From the NCBI GenBank assembly GCA_038148755.1, contig JAYQWA010000002.1, forward strand, positions 1 through 64,000: DNA of 64,000 nt, written 5' to 3'. Positions 54,527-63,205 of this stretch are shown one piece after another. Source of the stretch: UBA5109 sp038148755. GTDB taxonomy: Bacteria; Pseudomonadota; Gammaproteobacteria; Pseudomonadales; Pseudohongiellaceae. Numbering within the stretch: the first letter of the stretch is position 1; every line of letters starts with the position of its first letter. Position numbers and translations under genes: made by a program. The notes under the pieces are model-generated. The model was not told the origin of the DNA, did no database searches, and saw only the letters and a list, made by a program, of their open reading frames with translations.

Positions 54527-56027
54527 AACGCCGCTTGTTAAAGACTTTTTGCCTGCCCTGTTTGCAGGCGCTATTGCTCCTCTTTCTTTAAGCCCGGTTA
54601 ATTTCTGGCCTGCGGCGTTTATATCAGTCTTTGTCTTACTAACGGCGCTTGAAAATACCAGCCCAAAACAGGCGGCAAAACTGGGCTGGGTATACGGTCT
54701 GGGCTTTTTTGGCGTTGGCGCTTCATGGGTTTATGTCAGCATTAATGTCTATGGCAATGCGTCAGGCTTGTTTGCGGCTTTTCTGACGCTGCTGTTTGTT
54801 GCGGGGCTTGCTTTACTCTTCGCGCTGCAATGCTGGTTTTATCAGCGTTATTTCTCAACCACACAACGTGCACTGGGTTTCGCTGCCTGCTGGGTTCTGT
54901 TTGAATGGCTGAGAAGCTGGTTGTTTACCGGTTTCCCCTGGCTTTATCTCGGCTATGCCCATATCAATACACCACTGGCTAATCTGGCGCCGGTTCTGGG
55001 TGTGCTTGGTATCAGTTTCACTGTTGTTCTGTTAAGCGGCACCCTATATGAAATGTTTCTTGTCAGACGCCAAGAAAAAGTGTGGCTATCCAGGCGAATG
55101 ACTCCGTGCGGAATCAGGTTAATCACGGTGAGTGTGGCACTGCTTTATTTGTCTTCTCTTAGCTGGGTTGAAGCAGAGTCAAACCGCACTGCTGACGTTG
55201 CTTTAGTGCAGGCCAATATTGATCAAAACCTCAAATTCGACCCGGCTTATCTGGGTGAAAGTCTGAATTTATATAACGGCTTAAGCGCCCCACTCTGGCA
55301 AAACGATATTGTCATCTGGCCTGAAACCGCGATTCCTTTGCTCTACCAACGTGCCGGTACCGAGCTTGCTTATTTTGACCGCTTGGCCAGCGAGAGAAAC
55401 AGCACACTGGTTAGCGGTATTCTGTATAACGAAGACAATAAAATTTACAACAGCATAACGGCCGTAGGAAATGGCACAGGCGTTTACCACAAACAGAAAC
55501 TGGTACCCTTTGGTGAATATGTGCCCTTTACTGCCATCATGGAATCAGTACTGCAAATTTTTTCTCTGCCAATGTCATCACTTGCAGCTGGCCCTGCCAA
55601 TCAGGATTTATTGCAGGCCTCCGGTTTTTCATTGGCTGCATATATCTGCTATGAAGTTGTATACCCTGATTTTGTGCGCAAGCATGCACATGAAGCTGAT
55701 TTTTTGATTACCATTAGTAATGACACCTGGTTCGGCGCATCCTTTGGCCCCCTACAACATTTGCAAATGGCTGCCATGCGTGCACTGGAAAATGGTCGTT
55801 ACATGGTTAGAGCAACCAGCAATGGCGTCACGGCTTTTATCAATGAAAAAGGTCAGATCGTATCCCAGGCAGAGCAGTTTGAAATTGCAACCCTGCAAGC
55901 AACAGTGCCAGTGTTTCAGGGAAGAACCCCTTTTTCCTACTGGGGCAGCTGGCCGATAGTCCTGTTTAGCTTTTTTATTTTACTGGCCATTTGTTTAATC
56001 AAGCTGAGAGCAAGCAAATCCGAATAG
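54507..56027 (+). CDS. lnt: apolipoprotein N-acyltransferase
   Basis: 506 residues from ATG at 54507 (a GTG sits one codon before). N-terminal transmembrane helices (about 1-195) lead to a periplasmic carbon-nitrogen hydrolase domain with the Glu-Lys-Cys triad seen in VIWPETAIPLL, YHKQKLVPFGEYVP and AAYICYEVVYP; a final helix closes it. It adds the third acyl chain to lipoproteins, such as the M48 protease lipoprotein and LptE here. Overlaps corC by 20 bases. Confidence 0.95.
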   Translation: MSQATNKTPLVKDFLPALFAGAIAPLSLSPVNFWPAAFISVFVLLTALENTSPKQAAKLGWVYGLGFFGVGASWVYVSINVYGNASGLFAAFLTLLFVAGLALLFALQCWFYQRYFSTTQRALGFAACWVLFEWLRSWLFTGFPWLYLGYAHINTPLANLAPVLGVLGISFTVVLLSGTLYEMFLVRRQEKVWLSRRMTPCGIRLITVSVALLYLSSLSWVEAESNRTADVALVQANIDQNLKFDPAYLGESLNLYNGLSAPLWQNDIVIWPETAIPLLYQRAGTELAYFDRLASERNSTLVSGILYNEDNKIYNSITAVGNGTGVYHKQKLVPFGEYVPFTAIMESVLQIFSLPMSSLAAGPANQDLLQASGFSLAAYICYEVVYPDFVRKHAHEADFLITISNDTWFGASFGPLQHLQMAAMRALENGRYMVRATSNGVTAFINEKGQIVSQAEQFEIATLQATVPVFQGRTPFSYWGSWPIVLFSFFILLAICLIKLRASKSE

Positions 56028-56036
56028 ATACTTTCC

Positions 56037-56366
56037 ATGTATGATATTTACGATGCCATCCTATTTTTTATTTTTATCTTTGCTGTTATGTACTGGTGGC
56101 GTATCAGTGAACAAAAATCTTTCGCCATTCGCAACGCAAAAGCTTATTGCCAGGAACGTAATGTGCAATTACTGGATCAGACTCTAGTCTTCAAGGGCTT
56201 GCATCTGGAAAAGACTGGCAATAAGCGCTGCAGACTTTGCCGGGCCTATGAATTTGATTTTTCTTCAAATGGAGAAGATCGCTTCAAGGGCGAAATTATT
56301 CTCAGCGGCTTTAATTTCTTACGGGTTATTCTTGAATTGGAAAAACTGGAAATAACTGAATACTGA
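56037..56366 (+). CDS. DUF3301 family protein
   Basis: 109 residues with one N-terminal membrane helix (AILFFIFIFAVMYWW). WRISEQKSFAIRNAKAYCQE and RLCRAYEFDFSSNGEDRFKGEI are typical of DUF3301. Function unknown. Placed nine bases after lnt, as usual in this group, so probably the last gene of the operon. Confidence 0.85.
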   Translation: MYDIYDAILFFIFIFAVMYWWRISEQKSFAIRNAKAYCQERNVQLLDQTLVFKGLHLEKTGNKRCRLCRAYEFDFSSNGEDRFKGEIILSGFNFLRVILELEKLEITEY

Positions 56367-56387
56367 AGTGTCGAGTTGTAAATTTTT

Positions 56388-56558
56388 ATGGCTATATGTA
56401 AAGCAACTGCCAGAGATGCCGAAGCTATACACAAGTTAATTACTGAAGTCGCAGCAACATGCCAGCAAGATTTTGGCCCAAGGGATCTGGAAAATTTTCT
56501 GTCGCCAAACACAACAGCTAAAATTCTGGAACGTATTCAAAACATGGGCATTCAATGA
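56388..56558 (+). pseudogene. 5' remnant of a GNAT acetyltransferase gene
   Basis: 56 codons: MAICKATARDAEAIHKLITE is the standard opening of a GNAT domain, followed by a loop and FLSPNTTAKILERIQ, then a premature TGA. The acetyl-CoA-binding part is absent, and no frame after the stop restores it within the next 200 bases. Most likely a truncated relic. Confidence 0.5.
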
Positions 56559-56777
56559 AATCTCTAAAGCATCCATATTGCCTAGCTTATTTGATTCCCC
56601 ATTGCTTTACTTCATTAGGCTGTCAAAATGATTGTCCATCAATTTATAAAAATTGCAGCTATTGCGGAATCTTGGTTTCAAGCACCATTAAAAAGTTTAA
56701 AAAAGTAAAAACTGCATGCTATATTGCAAAAACTTGAATCACGCACGGTAGACGAAATACCTACCAGAGGAATAATT

Positions 56778-57686
56778 ATGCGTACTACACATACCAAGTT
56801 AGCAAAAACATTAGTTCTTGGCTTGTTTGGGGCCCTTGCCATAAACACTGCCCAGGCTGACATCTATGGTCATTGGAATCCGATCATGCATGAAGACCGG
56901 CTCGAGCGTGGCCCTGGTCCGATGGCCGGAGACTATGCGGGTCTGCCAATCAATGACGCCGCCCGGATGCGGGGCGATACCTGGACCGCTAGCTTACTGA
57001 CTGTGCCTGAACATCAATGTAAACCTCACCCTTCAACCTATGGCTTCAGAGGGGTTGGTAACCTGCGAATCTGGCAGGTTATTGATGAAGAAACCCAGGA
57101 GCTGACTGCAATCCGTACACATATTTCGTGGCAGGCGCAGAAAAGGACTATCTGGATGGATGGACGTGAACACCCTGATGAAATGTATCCACATACCTGG
57201 GGAGGGTTCTCAACCGGACATTTTGAAGGCAACACCCTTGTGGTTGAAACCACTCATATCAAAAATAGTTGGATGCGCAGAAATGGTCTGGCTTTCAGTG
57301 ACCAGGCAAGCATGCTGGAATATTTCATTCCACACGGAGACACCATGACACATGTCATGATGGTGACTGATCCGGTCTATTTGGACGATGTATTTATTAA
57401 AACCAATGGCTTTTCAGCCCGTGCACAGAGCACCATGGCACCTTATCCTTGCCGCTATGCCATTGAAATCGAACGCGAAGATGGTGAAATTCCACATTAC
57501 CTGCCCGGTCAAAATACCGCTCCGGTAGAGTTTGCCGAAGAAAATGGTATTCCCTATGAAGCCGGACGTGGCGGCGGGATCACCATGCTGCCCGAATATA
57601 TGGATGTTGTTCAGGCATGGCGAATGGAAAACTTGACTTATGAAGAACGTATGGGTGATGGCATTCCACCGGGCAATGAAAGATAA
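56778..57686 (+). CDS. exported hypothetical protein (DUF6152-associated type)
   Basis: 302 residues from ATG at 56778, preceded by AGAGGA. Signal peptide ends in NTAQA. Conserved-looking segments: HISWQAQKRTIWMDGREHP, HTWGGFSTGHFEGNTLVVET and SMLEYFIPHGDTMTHVMMVT. I recognise this set from proteins of unknown function that accompany DUF6152 genes in marine and soil Proteobacteria. No enzyme motif identified. Same direction as the NTF2-like gene downstream. Confidence 0.7.
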   Translation: MRTTHTKLAKTLVLGLFGALAINTAQADIYGHWNPIMHEDRLERGPGPMAGDYAGLPINDAARMRGDTWTASLLTVPEHQCKPHPSTYGFRGVGNLRIWQVIDEETQELTAIRTHISWQAQKRTIWMDGREHPDEMYPHTWGGFSTGHFEGNTLVVETTHIKNSWMRRNGLAFSDQASMLEYFIPHGDTMTHVMMVTDPVYLDDVFIKTNGFSARAQSTMAPYPCRYAIEIEREDGEIPHYLPGQNTAPVEFAEENGIPYEAGRGGGITMLPEYMDVVQAWRMENLTYEERMGDGIPPGNER

Positions 57687-57774
57687 CCCGCGAAATTGGC
57701 AGGCTTGAATATCAGACATTGAGCTGCCTATAATCTTCCGTCTAATTTTTACTACACTGTTCAGGAGAACAATA

Positions 57775-58260
57775 ATGAAAAAACTTTTCGCTCTTATCAT
57801 ACTGACTTTATTCAGTACTACTGTATTTGCCCAGCTCCCTGTTGAGGTTATTCCAGCAAACCAGCAACAGGCATGGCTACAGGATTCAAACCCACAAGAC
57901 GCTGCTGATAAAAAACTGGCTTATGATTTCTGGCGTGAAGTTCTGGTTGCACGTGATATGGACGCTGCTATGCTCTATATGGCTGAAGACTACATGCAAC
58001 ATAATCCAAATGTTCCAACAGGCCGTGCATCTTTTATTAGCTTCTTTGGACAAGCACCACAGCGTGAACCTTTAGCTTATATTCCAGACCTCGTCGCCAT
58101 TACTGCAGATGCCGGTTATGTGACTATGGCTTTCAAACGTGAAATCGAAAACCCAAATATGCCTGGAACTATGTATAACACTACCTGGTTTGACATGTTC
58201 CGTATTGAAAACGGAAAGATCGCAGAGCATTGGGATTACGGGACTATCGCGTCTCGTTAA
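57775..58260 (+). CDS. exported NTF2-like (SnoaL) protein
   Basis: 161 residues. Signal peptide ends in TTVFAQ. DFWREVLVARDMDAAMLYMA, DYMQHNPNVPTGRASFISFF and DMFRIENGKIAEHWDYG are characteristic of SnoaL-like predicted ester cyclases. AGGAGAACAATA precedes the ATG. A strong terminator follows. Reaction unknown. Confidence 0.8.
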   Translation: MKKLFALIILTLFSTTVFAQLPVEVIPANQQQAWLQDSNPQDAADKKLAYDFWREVLVARDMDAAMLYMAEDYMQHNPNVPTGRASFISFFGQAPQREPLAYIPDLVAITADAGYVTMAFKREIENPNMPGTMYNTTWFDMFRIENGKIAEHWDYGTIASR

Positions 58261-58288
58261 TTTTAATGTTTAAGCTGACATTTAGTTG

Positions 58289-58319
58289 AAAAAAGGGCTG
58301 ATCATCAGCCCTTTTTTTT
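58289..58319 (+). terminator. rho-independent terminator
   Basis: AAAAAAGGGCTGA pairs with TCAGCCCTTTTTT around a three-base loop, with eight T. It follows the NTF2-like gene and can also serve the minus-strand remnant. Confidence 0.9.
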
Positions 58320-58343
58320 GTTTTTAGAAATCACCCTAAAAAA

Positions 58344-58658
58344 TTAAATCGCCTGCAGGGTACTTTCAAGCATATCGCTTAAACAGGCAATACTGTTTGA
58401 GTTCCTGACAACCTGTCGGCCATTCTTTATAAATATGGGGCAATCATTGATCCATAGCAGCAAAGGTTTGGTAATATTAAATGCGTCTACCTGAACCACG
58501 ACAGTCGTATCAAGCAGGGCATTATAAATGCTGCCAGAGGAGAATTTGCCACCAGCATAGCCATAACCATCGCTAAAAAAAAGCAGAATCCCGCCAAAGG
58601 ATTCAAGCCTGATGAAGTCGCTAATGGAATCTAATGGGGGCTTAATTGAATTCAACAT
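58344..58658 (-). pseudogene. nhaA: truncated nhaA (Na+/H+ antiporter) remnant
   Basis: A 104-codon frame. FIRLESFGGILLFF and, later, NALLDTTVVVQVDAFNITKP then LLLWIND match the N-terminus of NhaA. Between them the text is wrong (SDGYGYAGGKF), but dropping one T from the T-run at the FF codons gives LAMVMAMLVANSPLA, which is what NhaA has there. The frame then returns before SIYNALLD. So two compensating frame changes surround helix 1. After IND, NhaA sequence ends and about 320 residues are missing. Confidence 0.65.
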
Positions 58659-58661
58659 GCT

Positions 58662-59261
58662 TTAGAAATCAACTCCTTTTCGAGCCTGAATCCCAGAATC
58701 ATAGGCATGTTTTATATTTTTGTTTTCAGTAACCGTATCGGCAATTTTTCTTAAGGCGGTACCACCGCCGCGACCAGTAATAATGACACTTTGATGCATG
58801 GGTCTGTTTTGAATCGCCTCAATAATAATATCTTCTTCAAGGTAATCGAAAGCCAGCATGTAAGTCAGTTCATCCAATATAAGCAGATTTATCTCAGGAT
58901 CCTGCAACAGATTTTCAGCAAACTCCCAGGTAGCCTTTGCTGCAACTATATCAGCTTCTCTGTCCTGGCTGTCCCAGGTAAAGCCTGTGCCCATTTGAAA
59001 AAACGGAATCTCCGGGTATTTTTCTTTAAGGAAAATTTCTTCCCCTGATAACTGCTTACCTTTAATAAACTGAACGACAGCCACTTTATGTCCATACCCC
59101 AGACTTCTCATGAGCATACCGAAAGCCGAGGTGCTTTTACCTTTCCCATCTCCGGTTAAAAGAACACAGACACCCCGCTGCTCTGTTGCAGCAGCTACGC
59201 CCTTATCAACCTGCTGTTTCAGGTTTTTCATCTGTTCTTTATGCTTACTGTTTTTATCCAT
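58662..59261 (-). CDS. cobO: corrinoid adenosyltransferase
   Basis: 199 residues of the CobO/BtuR/CobP family. It transfers the adenosyl group of ATP to Co(I) of cobalamin precursors. LLTGDGKGKSTSAFGMLMRS is the P-loop; VVQFIKGKQLSGEE and LLILDELTYMLAFDYLEE complete the nucleotide site, and IITGRGGG follows. In gammaproteobacteria this can serve salvage alone; no other cobalamin gene is nearby. Three bases separate it from the nhaA remnant. Confidence 0.92.
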   Translation of the reverse strand: MDKNSKHKEQMKNLKQQVDKGVAAATEQRGVCVLLTGDGKGKSTSAFGMLMRSLGYGHKVAVVQFIKGKQLSGEEIFLKEKYPEIPFFQMGTGFTWDSQDREADIVAAKATWEFAENLLQDPEINLLILDELTYMLAFDYLEEDIIIEAIQNRPMHQSVIITGRGGGTALRKIADTVTENKNIKHAYDSGIQARKGVDF

Positions 59262-59425
59262 AGTAATACCAGAGTAATCTTGATCGGTGTCAGAGTAAAT
59301 CCTTATTTTGCTCTGACACCATCGTTTATTTGCGCTACCGCTAACATGCCTTCTAAGGTATCCTATGCGTCTTTTTTTAGGCCTTAAATAATAGAATCAA
59401 CATAGATACAAAATAGACTTGCACC

Positions 59426-61906
59426 ATGGCAGTAGATATTACAAACAAACTCGACGAAGAATATAAATATCAGGATGTGGAACAGGCAGCCCAGTTATTC
59501 TGGGCTAAGCAGCAAAGTTTTAAAGCTGATCAAAGCTCAACTAAAGAAAAATTCTATTGCCTTTCCATGTTCCCCTACCCCAGTGGCCGTTTACATATGG
59601 GGCATGTGCGTAATTACACCATCGGTGATGTCATCTCACGTTTTCAACGCATGTTAGGAAAAAATGTACTGCAACCCATGGGCTGGGATGCCTTTGGTCT
59701 GCCTGCCGAAAATGCCGCCATGAAAAACCAGGTGGCTCCGGCCAAGTGGACTTATGAAAACATAGCTTACATGCGCAAACAATTGCAGCAGCTTGGCTAT
59801 GCTTATGACTGGGATCGGGAAATCGCCACCTGTCACCCTGATTATTATCGCTGGGAACAGTGGTTTTTTATCAAGCTCTTCGAGAAAGGCCTGGTTTATA
59901 AAAAAGAAGCTGAAGTTAATTGGGATCCGGTGGATCAGACTGTACTGGCAAATGAGCAGGTTATTGATGGCAAGGGCTGGCGTTCAGGGGCACCTGTTGA
60001 ACGCCGTAAAATCCCGCAATGGTTTATTAAAATTACCGACTATGCTGAAGAATTACTTACCGATCTGGACAAGCTGGATGAATGGCCGGAAAAAGTCCGG
60101 GTCATGCAGCAGAACTGGATTGGACGATCTGAAGGCCTGGAATTCAGCTTTGAAGTACCCGGCCATGATGACCTGAGTGTTTATACTACACGTCCGGATA
60201 CCATTATGGGTGTCACCTATGTCGCCGTAGCCGCACAACATCCGCTGGCACTGGCAGCCGCAGAGCAAAATCCTGCGATTGCCACCTACATAAAAGAACA
60301 GGACAACATAAAAGTCGCTGAAGCCGAACTCGCCACCATGGAAAAAACCGGCATGGATACCGGTTTTAAAGCAGTTCATCCTCTTACCGGTGAAGAAGTG
60401 CCAATCTGGATTGCCAATTTCGTACTGATGTCATATGGCTCTGGTGCGGTGATGTCGGTACCTGCACATGACCAGCGTGACTGGGAATTTGCCAAAGTCT
60501 ATGGCCTGGATATTAAACAGGTGGTCAAGCCTTTGGACGATGCCGACTGTGATATCAGTAAATCTGCTTTTACCGATAAAGGTCTGCTGATCAATTCCGG
60601 TGAATACGATGGTCTTAATTTTGAACAGGTATTCGAAAAATTAGTTGCCTTTTTTACAGCCAAAGGCACTGGTCGTAAAACAGTCAATTACCGTTTGCGT
60701 GACTGGGGAGTGAGCCGCCAACGTTACTGGGGAGCTCCTATCCCTATGATCACTTGTGAAAAGTGTGGATCTGTCCCTGTGCCGGAAGCAGAACTGCCAG
60801 TAGTTCTGCCAACTGATGTGGCTTTTGATGGCAGCGGTTCTCCCATTAAGAAAATGCCGGAATTTTACGAAACAAGCTGCCCTGCGTGTGGCGACAAAGC
60901 CGAACGTGAAACCGATACTTTCGATACTTTCATGGAATCCTCATGGTATTACGCCCGCTTTGCCTGTCGCGATGAAAATTCTTCCATGCTGAATACTGAA
61001 GCTGATTACTGGTTACCTGTTGATCAATATATTGGTGGTATTGAGCACGCAATTTTACATCTGCTGTATTCCCGCTTCTTTCATAAATTGATGCGGGATG
61101 CAGGCATCGTAAATTCTGACGAACCTTTTAAACGTCTGTTAACACAAGGTATGGTCTTAAAAGACGGCAGCAAGATGTCTAAATCTCAGGGCAATACTGT
61201 CGACCCTGAAGGCTTAATTGAACAATATGGCGCGGATACTGTGCGTCTGTTCATGATGTTTGCTTCTCCGCCAGATCAAAGTCTGGAATGGTCTGATAGC
61301 GGCGTTGAAGGTGCGCATCGCTTCCTGAAACGTGTCTGGAAACTCAGTGCTGCTTTTAAGGCAACCGAACTCAAACCGGATCCAGCCTCGTTAAACGCTG
61401 AACAAAAAGCCTTACGTCTGAAAACGCACAGTACTATTAAAAAGGTGTCTGATGATTATGCGCGTCGGCAAATTTTTAATACGGCCATTGCCGCAGTGAT
61501 GGAATTATTCAATGCTGTTAACAAATTCAGCGAACAGGCATCTGGCAGTCAACCACAGGATGCAGCAGTCATACAGGAAGCGCTGGAAGCGATCGTGCTG
61601 CTGTTAGCCCCCATTGTGCCGCATCTTTGTCACGCCCTTTGGCAACATCTGGGACATACTGACGCCATCATTGATGCTGGCTGGCCAACATTTGATGAAT
61701 CTGCCTTAGCGCAGGAAACCGCAACCATAGTTGTCCAGGTAAACGGTAAATTACGTGCCAAACTGGAGCTATCTACTGACGCCAGCAAGGAAGAACTGGA
61801 AGCTGCCGCGCTGGCCGACGAAAGTGTCAGTAAGCATATCGACGGACTGAACATCAGGAAAGTCATTGTTGTGCCGGGAAGACTGGTAAATATAGTTGCC
61901 AACTAA
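59426..61906 (+). CDS. leuS: leucine--tRNA ligase
   Basis: 826 residues, bacterial type. PYPSGRLHMGHVRNYTIGD is the HIGH site and DGSKMSKSQGN the KMSKS loop. The CP1 editing domain contains YTTRPDTIMGVTY. A cysteine pair, CEKCG, and CPACG form the zinc domain. It charges tRNA-Leu. lptE begins one base after its stop, the order found in E. coli. Confidence 0.96.
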   Translation: MAVDITNKLDEEYKYQDVEQAAQLFWAKQQSFKADQSSTKEKFYCLSMFPYPSGRLHMGHVRNYTIGDVISRFQRMLGKNVLQPMGWDAFGLPAENAAMKNQVAPAKWTYENIAYMRKQLQQLGYAYDWDREIATCHPDYYRWEQWFFIKLFEKGLVYKKEAEVNWDPVDQTVLANEQVIDGKGWRSGAPVERRKIPQWFIKITDYAEELLTDLDKLDEWPEKVRVMQQNWIGRSEGLEFSFEVPGHDDLSVYTTRPDTIMGVTYVAVAAQHPLALAAAEQNPAIATYIKEQDNIKVAEAELATMEKTGMDTGFKAVHPLTGEEVPIWIANFVLMSYGSGAVMSVPAHDQRDWEFAKVYGLDIKQVVKPLDDADCDISKSAFTDKGLLINSGEYDGLNFEQVFEKLVAFFTAKGTGRKTVNYRLRDWGVSRQRYWGAPIPMITCEKCGSVPVPEAELPVVLPTDVAFDGSGSPIKKMPEFYETSCPACGDKAERETDTFDTFMESSWYYARFACRDENSSMLNTEADYWLPVDQYIGGIEHAILHLLYSRFFHKLMRDAGIVNSDEPFKRLLTQGMVLKDGSKMSKSQGNTVDPEGLIEQYGADTVRLFMMFASPPDQSLEWSDSGVEGAHRFLKRVWKLSAAFKATELKPDPASLNAEQKALRLKTHSTIKKVSDDYARRQIFNTAIAAVMELFNAVNKFSEQASGSQPQDAAVIQEALEAIVLLLAPIVPHLCHALWQHLGHTDAIIDAGWPTFDESALAQETATIVVQVNGKLRAKLELSTDASKEELEAAALADESVSKHIDGLNIRKVIVVPGRLVNIVAN

Positions 61907-61907
61907 A

Positions 61908-62390
61908 ATGTCTAAACATCTTCTGCTAATGCTTATGTTCCTTCCGCTTCTCAGTTCTTGCGGTTTTACCATGCGCGGTAGTGACACACAGCTACTGAAC
62001 GCGGATTTACAGCAAATTCAAATTTCATCCAGCAACCTCAATGCACTCGGCCAAATATTACAACGCCGACTTACCGCTTCTGGCGTAGAAATTGTTGATG
62101 GCCCATCAGCCTATAAGCTCACGCTGGGAGATGAACAAAGTCTTGAGCGCGTTGTCAGTGTTAATCGTAATGCCAGAGCCGGAGAATATGAATTGACCCT
62201 GCTGTCTTCCTTTCAACTAGAGAAGAATGCTGAAACAGTAATTGCACAGGAAATTATTTCTGCTGAGCAAGTTTATGAAGCGGACCCTGCCAATGCTGCC
62301 GCCAAGACCAATGAAGCTGAGCTGGTACGTAATGAATTAAGACAGGCACTGGTCGAGCAAATCATGAGACGTCTGCAAACCGTCCAATAG
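61908..62390 (+). CDS. lptE: LPS-assembly lipoprotein LptE
   Basis: 160 residues from ATG at 61908; the TTG four codons earlier overlaps leuS and is less likely. The lipobox LLSSC places the acylated Cys at residue 18, then GFTMRG, the usual LptE opening. LEIV-type text EIVDGPSAYKLTLGDEQ and ARAGEYELTL fit. It plugs and helps fold the LptD barrel that inserts LPS in the outer membrane. Partner of LptFG encoded at 21-24 kb. Confidence 0.9.
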   Translation: MSKHLLLMLMFLPLLSSCGFTMRGSDTQLLNADLQQIQISSSNLNALGQILQRRLTASGVEIVDGPSAYKLTLGDEQSLERVVSVNRNARAGEYELTLLSSFQLEKNAETVIAQEIISAEQVYEADPANAAAKTNEAELVRNELRQALVEQIMRRLQTVQ

Positions 62391-62391
62391 A

Positions 62392-62492
62392 CAATTTGAG
62401 TTAACCTATTTAGGCCGAAGTCGCGACGTAAGTGAGAAAGGCTTAGCAAGCGAACTACGACTGACTCAGGTAACAGGGAAAACGTCAAATTG
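62392..62492. repeat. palindromic intergenic element containing REP-like copy 2
   Basis: CAATTTGA at 62392-62399 and TCAAATTG at 62485-62492 are perfect terminal inverted repeats around 85 bases. Inside, GTAAGTGAG (62428-62436) and AGCGAACTAC (62449-62458) repeat the top of the element at 18981-19028. It stands between lptE and the inserted yceI gene. Confidence 0.5.
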
Positions 62493-62599
62493 GGACAAAT
62501 CAGATAAAAGTATTGATCTATCACGCAATGCCTAATCCTTGCTCAATAGAGTAGGCCTTGTAATAATCGGAAACGACAACAAATAATCTGGAGCATCTT

Positions 62600-63187
62600 A
62601 TGTCATCAACAATAAAACGTTTATTTACAGCTTCGCTTTTAGGCTTTCTCAGCCTGTCAGCGCATGCTGACTGGGAATTAAACAGCACTGATTCCAGTTT
62701 GTACTATGTCACCAGCAAAGCTGCCGCAATTTCTGAAGTTAACAGCTTTGCCAGTTTAAGTGGCAGTATCGATAACACCGAAGCTACACTTGAAATTGAC
62801 CTGGGTAGTGTGGATACCGCTATTGAAATACGTGATCAGCGCGTAAGAGACATACTCTTTGAAATACAGACTTTTCCTACAGCTACCATCAGTATTAATG
62901 TTGACAGTACAGCTCTAGCAAATATGGCTATAGGCGTTTCAACAACAGCGAACTATAACTACAATCTGAACCTTCATGGTGTTAGCAGGGATTTAAGTGC
63001 TGACTTACGCATTACCAAAACCAGCGACAACCGCATAGAAATTCAGCCAGCCCAACCGATTATTCTGGGTGCAGGCCTGTTTAATCTGGCAGAAGGAGTG
63101 GAAGCATTAAGAGAAATCGCCGGCTTGGCCAGTATTAATCCCAATGTCGTCGTCGATTTTTCTTTAGTCTATGAAGACAGCATGTAA
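62600..63187 (+). CDS. YceI-family exported protein
   Basis: 195 residues with a signal peptide ending in LSAHA. WELNSTDSSLYYVTSKAAAI, IEIRDQRVRDILFEIQTFP and the late LHGVSRDLSADLRI are signature segments of the YceI lipocalin-like family, which bind isoprenoid-type or fatty lipids in the periplasm. It lies between lptE and holA, which are normally adjacent. Confidence 0.88.
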   Translation: MSSTIKRLFTASLLGFLSLSAHADWELNSTDSSLYYVTSKAAAISEVNSFASLSGSIDNTEATLEIDLGSVDTAIEIRDQRVRDILFEIQTFPTATISINVDSTALANMAIGVSTTANYNYNLNLHGVSRDLSADLRITKTSDNRIEIQPAQPIILGAGLFNLAEGVEALREIAGLASINPNVVVDFSLVYEDSM

Positions 63188-63205
63188 TAGCCCTTTAGCA
63201 CAATC

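Noticed and set aside
56555..56737. 60-codon ORF starting at the ATGA overlap after the GNAT remnant
   Set aside because: Cys-rich, AT-driven sequence without ribosome site or family; probably non-coding.
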